Positions 46,891-58,075 of a stretch of DNA of 64,000 nt are shown piece after piece. Every line of letters begins with the position of its first letter. Within the stretch, counting starts at the first letter, position 1. Position numbers and translations under genes: made by a program. The notes beneath the pieces are model-generated. The model was not told where the DNA came from. It ran no database searches and worked only from the letters and a program-made list of their open reading frames with translations. The DNA comes from Canna indica (taxonomy: Eukaryota; Streptophyta; Magnoliopsida; Zingiberales; Cannaceae): NCBI GenBank assembly GCA_034359265.1, contig CP136895.1, positions 4,528,501-4,592,500 of the forward strand, in the 5' to 3' direction.

Positions 46891-47682
46891 GTTTATATAG
46901 TTCAAGCGATCGCGCCCGCCCCCTTTCTTCTTCTTCTTCTTCTTCCTCTTCCTGCTGCTGCCGCCGCCAATCTTCATCGTCGTCGCCCGTCGTCCTCGAC
47001 CGCCGAAGTCCCTCGCCACCGCCGCCCGTTGTCGTCGCTTGCTCCAGGTATGTCGTGCAAAAATCCCTCTCTCCATTTAGTATAGAATCGATCGAAACCC
47101 TAAATATAGGGTTTCGGCCGACAGTGCTCCGGCCGGCGGCCAGCGACCGGAAATGCAAGAATGATGATTTTTTTAATTTTTTTAATTTTTAATTAATTGT
47201 TTAGATTAATTATTTAATTTGTTAGATTAATTTTTTGGGTTTAGATTAGTTGTTATGATTTAGATTAATTTAGTTAGATAAATATTATATTTTAAATTAA
47301 TAATGATAGGTTAATTATTTAAATTAGTTAAAATATTATAGATTAATATTAATTAATTAGTTAAAATGTTAATTAGTCCGGAGTAGTCCTCAGTGGACTC
47401 GCGCCGGAATCGTCCATTTCGGACTCCCGCCGGAATCGTCCAATTTGGACTCGTGTCGAAATTATTCACTATGGACTCAAACTGACTCGAAACATTTAGA
47501 AAATAATCATCCATCCGACGAGTTGATATGTTTCACGTATGCATTGACGAGTCTGATATGATTTAGCAAAACCTTAGATTCGTTCGGGGGTTGTATGTTC
47601 GTGTAATAGAAGTAGAGGATCTTTTATACGATGTACAACCCTTGAATTGTCTCTGATTGGACAATTTGGGAATATAGTTATT

Positions 47683-47853
47683 TGTATTGCACTTACATTT
47701 TTCTTTTAACCATTAACTTATTTTAAATTTTGGCAACATCTCTCTTGTTCTCTGATACGCGCCCAGATGATATGTATATTCGGAGAACTCTAGGGAGATG
47801 CTGCTGAAATTTAGAATGAAGTAAGCGATTAAAAGAAATACTTAGTGCAATAT
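47683..47853. repeat. Hairpin upstream of the TNP2 start in CACTA-2
   Basis: Counterpart of the CACTA-1 hairpin at 21553-21728. The arms TATTGCACTTACATTTTTC and its diverged inverse AAATACTTAGTGCAATA enclose TCTCTGATACGCGCCC and ATTCGGAGAAC. It ends 82 bp before the ATG at 47935, the same spacing as in CACTA-1. The arms have diverged more here. Confidence 0.8.
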
Positions 47854-47934
47854 AAATAATATAAATCCCGAATGGAATAGGACCATCTCACCTAAAGGCA
47901 TTAACCTAAGAAATTATCGTTGGTTGACAGAATC

Positions 47935-48442
47935 ATGTCGGCTGATCGAAGTTGGATGTACCGACGTCTTGATCGTGGAGCTTTAAAGAATGAGTTTCCA
48001 TTAGGCGTAACTTACTTCATAAATTTCGCCTATTCAAATTAGAAATTCGTTAGCGTCGGTGATAAAATCCGATGTCCTTGCCGTATTTGTTTGAATGGAT
48101 GATTTTTAGATCGGGAAACTGTCACTCTGCATAGTATTTTTTATGGATTTGCACCAAGATATTTTCTATGGATTTGTCACGGGGAGTCACATGAAGTCGG
48201 GACGTCGAGCAATCCTGTCGTTCAGACACATGGTGAATCTTCCTCTGCTAGTGTTTCTTCATTCAGTCAATCTAATTCCTATAGAACTATGATACTTGAT
48301 AGTCTTGGGGGTTAATTTCACCTGAATGATAATGTTGATCGGCCAGTTACTGAGATGTCAGTCCCACCAGATACTACATCGGTTGATATCATAGAAGAGG
48401 AAGAATTCGAAGACTATTAATTACTCAGATGATGAGGAATAA
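47935..48442 (+). pseudogene. TNP2 with large internal deletion
   Basis: It starts at the same ATG as intact TNP2 (MSADRSWMYRR) and follows the N-terminal domain with a TAG near 48041. It reaches the DTTSVDI stretch near 48370-48390, then jumps straight to the acidic end (EEEEFEDY, stop). Nearly the whole catalytic region is missing. Confidence 0.85.
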
Positions 48443-48517
48443 TTGTAAAGTATATCTTATATTAAATATATCTCTACTATATATATAATAATCTAATTAT
48501 ATGTCTATTCGATAGAT

Positions 48518-49690
48518 ATGTTTGGTCGTGGTTATCGTCGCAGGAGAGCTTCAGAGTCTCCGATCGGTGAGATTCCAACACTTACTCATGCTGCTGATTC
48601 TCCTGTTGTTGATCCTCCTGCTGATGATATTGCTGAGGCTAGTACATCCAAACGCAGGCGGCCACGCGGGTTGAACAGGTGGAAGCCTCCACCAGCCGTA
48701 GAGTCACGCAAATTGATTAGCGTGATTGGGGAGCGATAATATATCATGAATTATGAATCATTAAAAATTCATTATATCATAATATAATATTAAAATTTAT
48801 TTTTGTTGTGCAGGTTTGAGCAAGAAGAAGTATCAAGGAGCATTTCTTCTACCATTAGACGATATATGCTCGGGGCATGACCCACGTGGTCTCACGTGCC
48901 CAGTGAGCACGTCGATATGCTATAGCGCGAGTTTGAGGCATGTATTAATTTTTTTTATACATGCATGATGATTAATATTGATACTGATATTATTATTTTG
49001 CAGGCTCGCTATACATGGGCCGAGGACCAGAGGCCTTTTATTTACGCTGCCTGGGAGGCTATTTCCCGGGCGAGGTACAACGGGCAGCTGGGGCAGGCCC
49101 GGTCCCAGGCGATGCCCCGAGCTAGGACCACTAACATCGCGGAGACTCGGGGATACAGCCCCGATTGGATTACTCCGGATATATGGGACCAGCTCGTGGC
49201 ATTATGGTCGATGGATCGATGGCAGGAGGTTTCTAGGACTACGGCTAGAAACCGCATGTCAGGGGGAGGAGCGCGTCACACTGGCGGCTCGATTTCATTT
49301 GCTGTGCACGCGAACCAGCGACACTCCCCGATGGCGGTGTTTGAGCGGACTCACCGTCGGGTGCATGGGGCGGTGGAGTACGTCGACGATCACGCTGCAT
49401 ATATTATGGTAAGTATATTTATTTAAATTATTCATTATTTATTTATAATTTAAGTTTTATGAAAAATATTAAACAAAAAGTTAAACTCGAGTAGGAGACC
49501 TACACTCAGACGATGATACAGCCGGAGGCACCCCCAAGGACTTTGACGCAGGAGTGTGGGTCGAGGCTGCAGGTGGCTGGGACCACGGCCACGTGTATGG
49601 TTTTGCAGATAGTGGTCATGCGCGAGCCATGCTATGCCGGCTTGGGGCACCGATCCCTCCGCATGCTGGTGAGCGGCCGTCCACCTCCAG
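48518..49690 (+). pseudogene. Ptta/En/Spm-type gene of CACTA-2, truncated
   Basis: Exons corresponding to those of CACTA-1 are readable: MFGRGYRRRRASESP (48518-48735), a degraded exon 2 near 48814-48935, and WAEDQRPFIYAAWE (from 49004). Exons 3 and 4 are fused in frame at about 49316 by a deletion with CC at the junction that removes the intron. The last exon begins near 49492 and is cut at about 49690, where the sequence turns into reversed transposon DNA. Stops in exon 2 make it non-functional. Confidence 0.8.
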
Positions 49691-50187
49691 GTTCAAACTC
49701 GCGCCATAGCATGTCGACGTGCTCACTGGGCACGTGAGACCACACGGGCCATGCCCCGTGTATGTATCGTCGAATAGTAGAAGAAATACTCCTTGGCACT
49801 TATTCTTGCTCGAACCTGTACAACAAAAATAAAATTTAATATTATATTATGATATAATGTATTTGTAATGATTCATAATTCATGATATACTAACTCTCCC
49901 AATCACGCTAATAAATCTACATGACTCTGTGGCTGGTGGAGGATGCCACTTGTTCGGCCCGCGTGGCTGTCTGCGTCTGGATGTACTAGCCTCAGCAGTA
50001 TAATCGGCAGGAGAATCAGCAGTAGGAGGATCAGCATCATGAGTAAGTGCTAGAGTCTCACCAATCGGAGACTCCGAAGCTCTCCTACGACGATAACCAC
50101 GACTAAACATATCTGTCGAATAAGTATATAATTGGATTATTATATATATATATTAGAGATATATTTAATATAAGATATACTTTACAA

Positions 50188-53100
50188 TTATTCATCATCA
50201 TCTAAGTAATAGTCTTCGAATTCTTCATCTTCTTCATTTTCTTCATTTTCTTCATCTTCTTCATCTTCTTCATCTTCTTCATCTTCTTCATGATCGTCAT
50301 CATCAGCATATTCAACTTCTAATTGAATTGACGCTGTGTCTGCATCCTCAAGTATTGGAATAATACGATATACAGCAGGAGGTTCATCTTCTTGATAGAA
50401 ACCATCTATCATATTAGGTATCGGCTTATTTTCTCCTACTATCGGATCAATTTTTTGTTTACCTTTAGTCTTACAGACTACACGTCAATTCGCTCTATCT
50501 TTATTTCGAGCCGGATACTTCACATAATATACTTGTTCGGCTTGTGATGCCAAAATAAAAGGCTCATTTGTTGGCAATTTCGATTTATAATTAACCTTAA
50601 CAAGTTTGTATTTTGGATGAACTTTCATGCCCCTTTCTGTTGTATCGAACCAATGACATCTAAATAGAATAACTGATTTCAAGCCGAAGTAGTGCAACTA
50701 ACATGACACAAGTCGCGACGGTCCACTAACAAACTCAAATATTCTTTCATCTATTTCAGCTCTGTGATCTTTGCTATAAGTCTGAATCCAAGTAGGGAAA
50801 TCACGATTCTGTAATCTCTCCAATTCTTCATCGTTGTGAATAGAGTATTTTTGTACCATCTCAATGTCAAATATTTCAATGAATTGTTCAATCTCTGGAC
50901 AATTGAGTAATACATACAAGTGTGCCAAATGATACTCTTCCTCGCTTAAGTGTCGAGATGGACGAGAACCGAAAGCACGACCAGAGTGATAAAATATATT
51001 TAAACGTCCATTTGAATGTCAAACACCCCCATCGTCGTTACGTGGAAGACGATCAAATCTTGTCTGTACTGTCGATTCAAAGTAAAATGAGCAGAATGTT
51101 GAAATTTTTTGGATGATATACGATTCAGATATTGATCCTTCAACAGCTGCGGTGTTCTTTACTTTTATCTTCAGACGATTCATGTATCTTTCAAATAAGT
51201 ACATCCATCGATATTGAACGGGGCCACCAACTCGTGCCTCGTATGCCAAGTGTATCGGTAGATGCTCCATCGAGTCAAAAAATGCAGGAGGGAAAAACTG
51301 GTCCAGCTTGCATATGATTTCAACAATATTATTTTCAAGTGTTGACATATCTTCAACTCGAAGGACATTCGCACAGATGTTTCTAAAAAACATACTTAAT
51401 TCAGTCAACGGACCCCAAATGTTATCAGGTAGAAGATCTCGAAATGCAATCGGAAGTAATCTCTGCATGAATACATGACAATCATGGCTCTTTATCCCTG
51501 ATATTTTGCAATCATCGACGTTCACACATCGAGATAAGTTTGAGACATATCCATCGGGTAATCTGAGTTCTTTTATCCATTTACAAACATCTTTGATATG
51601 TTGTTTATTTAACACATAGGCGGCCTTCGGCTTCAGATATCGTCCGTGGACCTCTTGTAACTCCAACTCTGGCCTCTTACAAAGTATTTTCAAATCATGT
51701 CGGAGTTTGACATTATCTTTAGTTTTTTCGGAGACATCCATCAAAGTGTTGAAAATATTATCAAACACTTTTTTTTCAATGTGCATGACATCTAAATTAT
51801 GTCGAATCAGTAATGAACTCCAATAGGGCAATTCCCAAAATATACTTTTTTTCACCCAGTTATGTGTTTGACCAAAGCCTGACACTCTTTCATTCTGACC
51901 AAATACTATCTCTATAAGTGCTGAAACACGTGCTAACATTTGTTCACCAGACAACATTGGTGGTGGCCCATCTCTTACGACTCCGACCTTAGTAAATTTA
52001 TTATGATTCTTTAGATACTGATGGTTAGTCGGTAGGAATCGATGATGACAATCAAAGAATGAGATTTTTCTTCTGTTCTGAAGACTGATTGATTTAGAGT
52101 GTTCCATACAATACGGACAAGAGAGTCGGTCGTGAGTGCTCCAACCAGACAACATGTCGTATGCCAGGAAATCATTGATTGTCCACAAGATCGCGGCCTT
52201 TAAATTGAAGTTTTGTTTCCGATGACAATCATAAGTGACAGCTCCCTCAGTCCACAATATTTTCAATTCATCTATCAAGGGTTTGAGAAACACGTCAATT
52301 TCTTTTCGCGGACCCTTAGGACCCGAAATAATCATCGAAAGATAAATAAATTCATCTTTCATACACATTGACGGTGGCAAATTATAAACTGTCAGCAGCA
52401 CTGACCAAACTGAATAAGGAGTTGCAGAATGTCCAAACGGATTAAAACCATCTGTGCACAATCCCAATATGATATTTTTAGTATCCCTAGCAAATGAAGG
52501 ATAACATGTATCCAAATATTTTCATGCTCCACTGTCGGATGGATGAGTCATTACTGTATCATCACGACTTCTTGCATGCCAACTTATGTAGGGGGCCATC
52601 TTTTTCGACATGAATAATCTTTGAAGCCTCGGTGTTAGTGGAAAATATCGAAGCACCTTAAGCGAGATATTTTTCTGTCGGACCGATTTCTTTTCCTTGT
52701 AATGAGGATGTTGATATACAGGGCATTTATCCAACTGCACATTTTCTTTATAATATAAAATGCAGTTATTTTGGCACACATGTATTTTTTCATACCCAAG
52801 CCCCAATTTTCTCATCAACTTTTTACTTTTATAAAAAGTTGGCTCAAACTTATTATCAATAGGCAACATTCCATTAATCAATCCTGCAATCCGATCATAC
52901 GCAACCTCGCCAATATTACAATTGGCCTTGATGTTTAGGAGTTGTGTCATTGCTGGAAACCTAGTGTATTTTGGACAATTCTCATACAAAGGTTCATCGG
53001 CAGCTTTCAACATCTTGTAATATTCTGCAATTTCTTTATTCAGCAATTCAATCTCTACCGCAGTTTGTACTTCTGTGATATCAACCGCTGTAGTATCTAG

Positions 53101-53398
53101 TGGGACTAATGTCTGAGTAACTGGCCGATCAACATTATCATTCAGGTGGAATTGACCCCCAAGACTATCAAGTATCATAGTTCTATAGGGATTAGATTGA
53201 CTGGATGAAGAAGCACAAGCAGAGGAAGATTCACCATATGTCTGAACGACAGGATTGCTTGACGTCCCGACTTCATGTGACTCCCCGTGACAAGTCCATA
53301 GAAAATATCTTGGTGCAAATACTTTGCTATATAGATGTAGAGTGACAATCTCCCGATCCAAAAATCGTCCATTCAAGCAAATGCGACACGGACATTCG
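50188..53398 (-). pseudogene. Reversed TNP2 copy inside CACTA-2, broken
   Basis: Closely parallels intact TNP2 from about residue 50 (CPCRICLNGRF) to the acidic tail. It has stops near 52516 and 51016, a deletion near 50697 that removes the segment between VSC and LHYFG, and a stop near 50482. The acidic tail is expanded with EDE units (GAAGAT repeats, about 50217-50295). The N-terminal first 50 codons are missing at the breakpoint near 53398. Confidence 0.88.
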
Positions 53399-53404
53399 GG
53401 TTTT

Positions 53405-53629
53405 TCACTAGCGGGTTTGCTACGGACACGCGGGCCGTTGTTAATAATTGTTATCAACAACGAAATCGGGTCCGTGGCAAACCCGTTGCTGATAATATTA
53501 TTAGCAATGACGTGAGCGGTCGTTGCTGATTCGTTGCTAAATTATCAGCAATATGTCTTTCTGCCACGGCTCCGTTGCAATGATTGGAGCCGTTGCAAGC
53601 CGTTGCTAATGTCCATTATTCCAGTAGTG
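53405..53629. repeat. CACTA-2 3' subterminal repeats
   Basis: Inverse of the CACTA-1 left end: GCCGTTGCTAATGTCC next to the terminus, then AGCAACG and CGTTGCTGAT motifs. This fixes the orientation of the outer element. Confidence 0.78.
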
Positions 53630-53672
53630 GACCAAAGTCTAAAAAATTAAAAACTTATAGGACCAAATCTGC

Positions 53673-54127
53673 ACTTCTCCCGTTAATATTGCATTTGTTC
53701 CCTCCTGATGCAATCATTTTCTTTTGAATCAAAATAAGAAATAGATGATGTACAATAATTAATTATTAATAACCATGTTAGGAAATTTGGGGCAATTTCC
53801 TGCAAGATCTACAAAACCTGAACTCGGCGAGGAAAATCGAAAACCAAATCCGATAATAATAATGCAGAAAAACAAAAAAAACACAAGTGCGTTAATGTGA
53901 TTCGGACTCGGCGAGGTGCCGATCCTACGTCCACAGGGAGAAGAGGAGACTATTTTATTAAATCCAAAAAAGAACTTTACAATAAGAGTACAATAATCTA
54001 AATCCCCTTCAGAATACAACAAACTGTCTTAAATTAATTAAACCTGAAACTGGTACGGAGTAGAGACAGGTACGGAGTAGAGACACTGTCTCTGCAAGAT
54101 CTATCTTGAAACTGAACTCATGCTACT
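53673..54127. other. Spacer, possibly part of an old LTR
   Basis: TGTTAGGAAATTTGGGG at about 53774 and the ACTCGGCGAGG / TACGTCCACAGGGAGAAGAGG stretch look like plant LTR DNA that CACTA-3 later interrupted, but I cannot identify the second end or a target duplication. Confidence 0.3.
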
Positions 54128-55777
54128 CACTACTAGAAATTGAGTCTTCAGCAACGGCCGCTCAAGCCGTTGCAGATATGTTGCTATTTGCAACGGCATT
54201 CTTACGGTCGCTCAAGCCGTTGCAGATATGTTGTATCTGCAACGGCTTTCTAACGGACACGCGAGCCATTGCTAATGATTTTAATTATCAGCAACGGCTT
54301 TCTAACGGACAAGTGAGCCGTTGCTGATGATAACTTATTAGCAATGGTTTTCTAACGGGCGAGTGAGCCATTGCTGATACGTTTATATAGGTCACAGATC
54401 GCGCCCGACCTTTCTTCCTCCCGCTGCTGCTGCCGCCTCCTCCTCCTCGCGACCCTCGACCGTATGATAAGTATACGTTTTAATTATATATTTTATTTGT
54501 TACTATATGTACTAATTAATGTATTTATTTTGTAAATGTAGACGACGGTGTCGGATGACGGGACTGTCCAGCAACCCTCCCCGATGGCGATGTTTGAGCG
54601 AACTCACCGTCGAGCATATGGGACGGGGGAGTACATCGATAACCGCGCTGCATACATTATGGTAACTATATATTTGTTTAAATTATTCATTATATATTTA
54701 TAATTTAAGTTTTATGATAAATATTAAACAAAAGATCAAACTCGAGTAGGAGACCTACAGCCAGACGATGGTGCAGCGCGGGGGCACCCCCGAGGACTTT
54801 GACGCAGCAACGTGGGTCGAGGCCGTAGGTGGCTGGGACCATGGCCGCGTATATGGCTTTGCAGATAGTGGTCATGCACGAGTCGTACTAGGGCCACTTG
54901 GGGCACCGACCCCTCTGGTCGCTGGTGAGCGGCCGTCCACCTCTAGATCAAGTTATGATTATAGTAGCAGAATAATGACTCTAGAGGACACGGTCGCACG
55001 TTAGACTGAGATGATGGAGCGCCAGAGTCAGATGATGGCGGAGATGCATGCTATGCTACGAAACATGTCAGGTCATCCCGAAGCAAGCATCTCTTCGGCA
55101 TCATCTCATCCATCATCCTCGAGTCAGTCCACGCCAGTGTACACTCAAGCCTCCAGACCCCGCCATATGATCCAGACCATCCTCCATCGTCATTGTGAGA
55201 TTTTTTTATATTGACTTTGTTACTGAGATATTGGACTTGTTTAATTTATTTTATTTGGATATTGATACTTCAATTTTGCATTTGAATAGTTTTTATACTA
55301 TTGTGGGCAATTATCAATATAAATATAATTATTTTGATGTATATCTTGGTGTATTTATGATGTGTGAATGAATGTGTGTATGAGTGTATGGGTGTGTGAG
55401 TTATGTATCAGATAATGTATCAATGTATCAATAGAAATTTTAAATTTTAAATTTTTTCGTTATCAGGTTCACATCATCAACAACGGCTTTCCCATGGCCA
55501 TCCGTGGGAAAGCCGTTGTTGATGACCTACAGCAACGACTTAGCGACGGGCTTTTACTAACGGCGTTGCTACGGGCTCACCGGCCGTTGCTATTAATGTT
55601 ATTAGCAACGGCTCCACGTCCGTGGCAAAACCGTTGCTGATAATATTTTTAGCAACGGCCCGAGCGGTCGTTGCTGATCCATTGCTAAGTTATCAGCAAC
55701 GCGATTTTCTGCCACGGCTCCATTGCAATGGCTCCAGCCGTTGCACGCCGTTGCTGATGCCCATTTTTCTAGTAGTG
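54128..55777 (+). mobile_element. CACTA-3: 1.65 kb non-autonomous deletion derivative
   Basis: Ends are CACTACTAGAAATTGAG and, inverted, CACTACTAGAAAAATGG. The latter equals the first 17 bases of the CACTA-1 left end. Flanking triplets are ACT and ATT (two of three match). It keeps both subterminal repeat regions and the last two exons of the Ptta/En/Spm gene. TNP2, the hairpin and the minisatellite are gone. It would need the proteins of a complete copy to move. Confidence 0.88.
54542..55200 (+). pseudogene. Last two exons of the Ptta/En/Spm-type gene in CACTA-3
   Basis: 54542-54661 equals exon 4 (SPMAMFERTHRRA) and 54750 onward equals exon 5 (VQRGGTPEDFDAATWVEA). A TAG interrupts exon 5 at 55005 and a frame change occurs near 55150, so the normal Ser/Pro end is lost. 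Confidence 0.8.
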
Positions 55778-56896
55778 ATTGTATGTCAGAAACTGAGAAG
55801 GGGCACTCATTGGAAAAGGGTTGTTGCGGCACTCTTAATTTTTTTGATCTTTGAAACTATCACATGGGGATTTTCTCTTGGTGTAGGATGATCTTAGAAC
55901 TGCATATTAGGCCACTATTTATAATAGAGAGGGAGAGCTGATTCATGTCTGCTTTAGTGGAGAAAAAAATCTCCAAGGAATTTGTTGCTCCGTCTGATTT
56001 AATCGGATGGCTGAAATGCTTCTTTTAACCAAAGAAACTTGCAAAATATTTGGTGGCTTCACGTGATGCCTCCACAATTTTCTCATTTTGACTAGTCAAA
56101 AGCAATATTTGATTTTTACATCATCAATTTGAAAATTTCTGAAGTTATCATCAATTTGAAAATTTTTAGTGAGCTGCTGCAACATTTGCATGTGTATCTT
56201 GAGAAGATGGTGGGCTAAGCTTCCAGACCCATGATTATAAAATCATGATTTATTTTGATCGAGTCCGGTTCAACATGGTTCAATCTAATTGACAAATCGG
56301 TTCAAGCATATCTTGATCAAATCAACTCCGATTTGGATCCGATCGAACTCATTGGATTCGGTTCGGATTCAATTTGAGTCAATCTCTAACCAGTCAAATA
56401 GTGTTGATATCTTATTATTAAGGGTAATTATTCTTGCTCCAGATACCTTAATTAATAAAACAATATCTATCATAAATGGCAATTATTGTGGTTATCCAAA
56501 TATTATGTACGAAAATAAGTTGTCTCAAATTAGGGAGGGGACCTGATCGAATTTTGGGACATATATGATTTCGCTACTATTTACTATTTACATCGTTAAA
56601 AAAGTTCCAAAATCTATTTACATAATTTCTCGAATTTAAGATTATACCTTTGCTAAAAAAAACTTTTATTTAATTTCAAGCGTGGAAAATACGAGGAAAA
56701 AGAAGAAATTAATGCGTAAGCACGATTTTTATAAAAAGCAAGCAAGCTTTTATTTATTTATTTATTTATCTGGAAAGTATAATTCGACACCGACACGACT
56801 TATTTTATTATCATTGCCGTACATAACATAAACCCTATTATATTCAAGACATCACAAACCTCCTATTAAGTAGTCGTAAAACTAAATCTAGTTCAA
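55778..56896. other. Spacer, 3' flank of GRP copy 2
   Basis: No gene seen. TATTTATAATAGAGAGGG near 55917-55934 gives a TATA-like string on the minus strand, possibly from the same old LTR as 53774. A GTTCGGATTC-type hAT relic (about 56250-56400, with GGTTCAA, CGGTTC and TTGGATTCGG) has no clear ends. Confidence 0.4.
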
Positions 56897-58003
56897 TTAG
56901 TAGTGGCCATTTCCGCCGCCACTGCCGTACCCGGAACCATAGCCAGAGCCAGAACCCGAGCCCATTCCGCCTCCGCCTCCGCCGCCGCCGCCTTTCCCAT
57001 AGCCGCCTCCCTGAGCACCTCCAGCGCCTGCACCGTAGCCAGAACCATACCCTTGCCCGGACCCGTATCCAGACCCGTTATAACCACCGCCTTCTCCTCC
57101 GCCTCCACCGCCGCCGCCTCCGCCTCCCTTGCCATACCCTCCGGCATTCCCAGCTCCAGCCCCCTCACCGTATCCGAAGCCATACCCACGCCCGTAACCG
57201 GAGCCGGAGCCTGCACCTCCGCCTTCTCCGCCACCGCCTCCCTTCCCATATCCTCCTGCATTCCCAGCTCCGCCACCCTCACCATATCCGGCACCATACC
57301 CACTCCCGTAGCCAGAGCCGGAGCCGCCGACGCCTCTCCCTTCTCCGCCGCCACCGCCTCCTCCTCCTCCTCCTTTACCATACCCTCCGGCACGTTCACC
57401 ACCGGCACCCTCCCCGTAGCCAGATCCATAACCATAGCCAGACCCACGGCCAGAGCCTACACCGGCGCCGCCTTCACCACCACCTCCTCCATCGCCACCG
57501 CCTCCTCCTTTACCATAGCCTCCGATGCTCCCACCACCAGCACCCTCCCCATAGCCGGAGCCATAACCATGACCAGACCCTCGCCCAGAGCCTACACCGC
57601 CACCTTCACCACCTCCTCCTCCACCGCCGCCTCCTCCTCCTTTACCATACCCTCCGGCACGTCCACCACCAGCTCCCTCCCCGTAGCCAGACCCATAACC
57701 GTAGCCAGACCCACGGCCAGAGCCTAAACCGCCGCCTTCACCACCACCTTCTCCGCCGCCACCTCCTCCTCCTTTGCCATACCCTCCAGCATTCCCGCCA
57801 CCGGCACCCTCACCATACCCAGAGCCGTATCCGGAACCATATCCGGACCCACGGCCATAGTCGCCACCTCCACCACCACCACCTCCACCTCCACCTCCTC
57901 CACCGCCAGTTCCAGTGAGAGATCTAGCAGCAAAAGCGAGCTCAAGGCTCAGAAGGGAAATGAAGGCAAGTGCCCAAAGCTTGACGCGAGCTCTACTAGC
58001 CAT
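56897..58003 (-). CDS. Secreted glycine-rich protein (GRP copy 2)
   Basis: Intronless, 368 residues from the ATG at 58003. Signal peptide of about 25 residues (WALAFISLLSLELAFA, cleavage probably before ARS), then an almost pure Gly/Tyr/Ser domain. Seven blocks carry GYGKGGGGG followed by a Gly/Glu stretch and GSGYGSGYGEGAGGG-type text, ending GGGNGHY. Such proteins are normally exported to the cell wall, where tyrosines may be cross-linked; no enzyme activity is expected. The TATA box is at 58068-58075. The long plus-strand frame opposite (56903-57727) is an artefact of the GC-rich repeat. It shares signal peptide and C-terminus with the pseudogene at 39481-39999. Confidence 0.88.
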   Translation of the reverse strand: MASRARVKLWALAFISLLSLELAFAARSLTGTGGGGGGGGGGGGGGGDYGRGSGYGSGYGSGYGEGAGGGNAGGYGKGGGGGGGEGGGEGGGLGSGRGSGYGYGSGYGEGAGGGRAGGYGKGGGGGGGGGGGEGGGVGSGRGSGHGYGSGYGEGAGGGSIGGYGKGGGGGDGGGGGEGGAGVGSGRGSGYGYGSGYGEGAGGERAGGYGKGGGGGGGGGGEGRGVGGSGSGYGSGYGAGYGEGGGAGNAGGYGKGGGGGEGGGAGSGSGYGRGYGFGYGEGAGAGNAGGYGKGGGGGGGGGGGEGGGYNGSGYGSGQGYGSGYGAGAGGAQGGGYGKGGGGGGGGGMGSGSGSGYGSGYGSGGGNGHY

Positions 58004-58067
58004 TGCAGCTGAACTAGTAGTGAACTAATCGATGAGTTGTGGTGACGAAGTGAGGATCACTGAGGGG

Positions 58068-58075
58068 TGTTTATA
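58068..58075 (-). promoter_or_regulatory. TATA box of GRP copy 2
   Basis: TATAAACA on the minus strand, 65 bp upstream of the ATG. It is flanked by CCCTATAAACACCCC, echoed at GRP copy 1 (ATAAATACACCCC), supporting common ancestry of the promoters. Confidence 0.78.

Larger units (their letters stand above)
46555..53629 (+). mobile_element. CACTA-2: rearranged CACTA transposon
   Basis: 7075 bp of the same family as CACTA-1. Ends are CACTACTAGAAATATG (left) and, inverted, CACTACTGGAATAATGG (right). The duplication GAC is perfect (46552-46554, 53630-53632). The left end matches the 5' end and the right end the 3' end of CACTA-1, so the outer element runs plus. The left half carries a deleted TNP2 and the Ptta/En/Spm gene on the plus strand. 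From about 49692 to 53398 a second, reversed stretch carries the opposite-strand TNP2. All genes are broken. Confidence 0.9.
45803..53672. mobile_element. Foldback element split by CACTA-2
   Basis: 45803-46554 plus 53633-53672 form one inverted-repeat unit of about 790 bp. The left end reads GTGCATATTTGGTCCTATAA and the right end, inverted, GTGCAGATTTGGTCCTATAA. Arms match through GACGGTCCGTTAA and GGACTAACGTCGTTCATAC-type strings and meet near 46160 around TTGACGGGGTTAATAGACC. The continuation of the right arm (CAAAGTCTAAAAAATTAAAA) lies after the CACTA element. Confidence 0.8.

Noticed and set aside
56903..57727. 274-codon Ala/Ser/Thr-rich plus-strand frame
   Set aside because: It is the antisense of the glycine-rich gene; GC-rich repeats leave opposite frames open.
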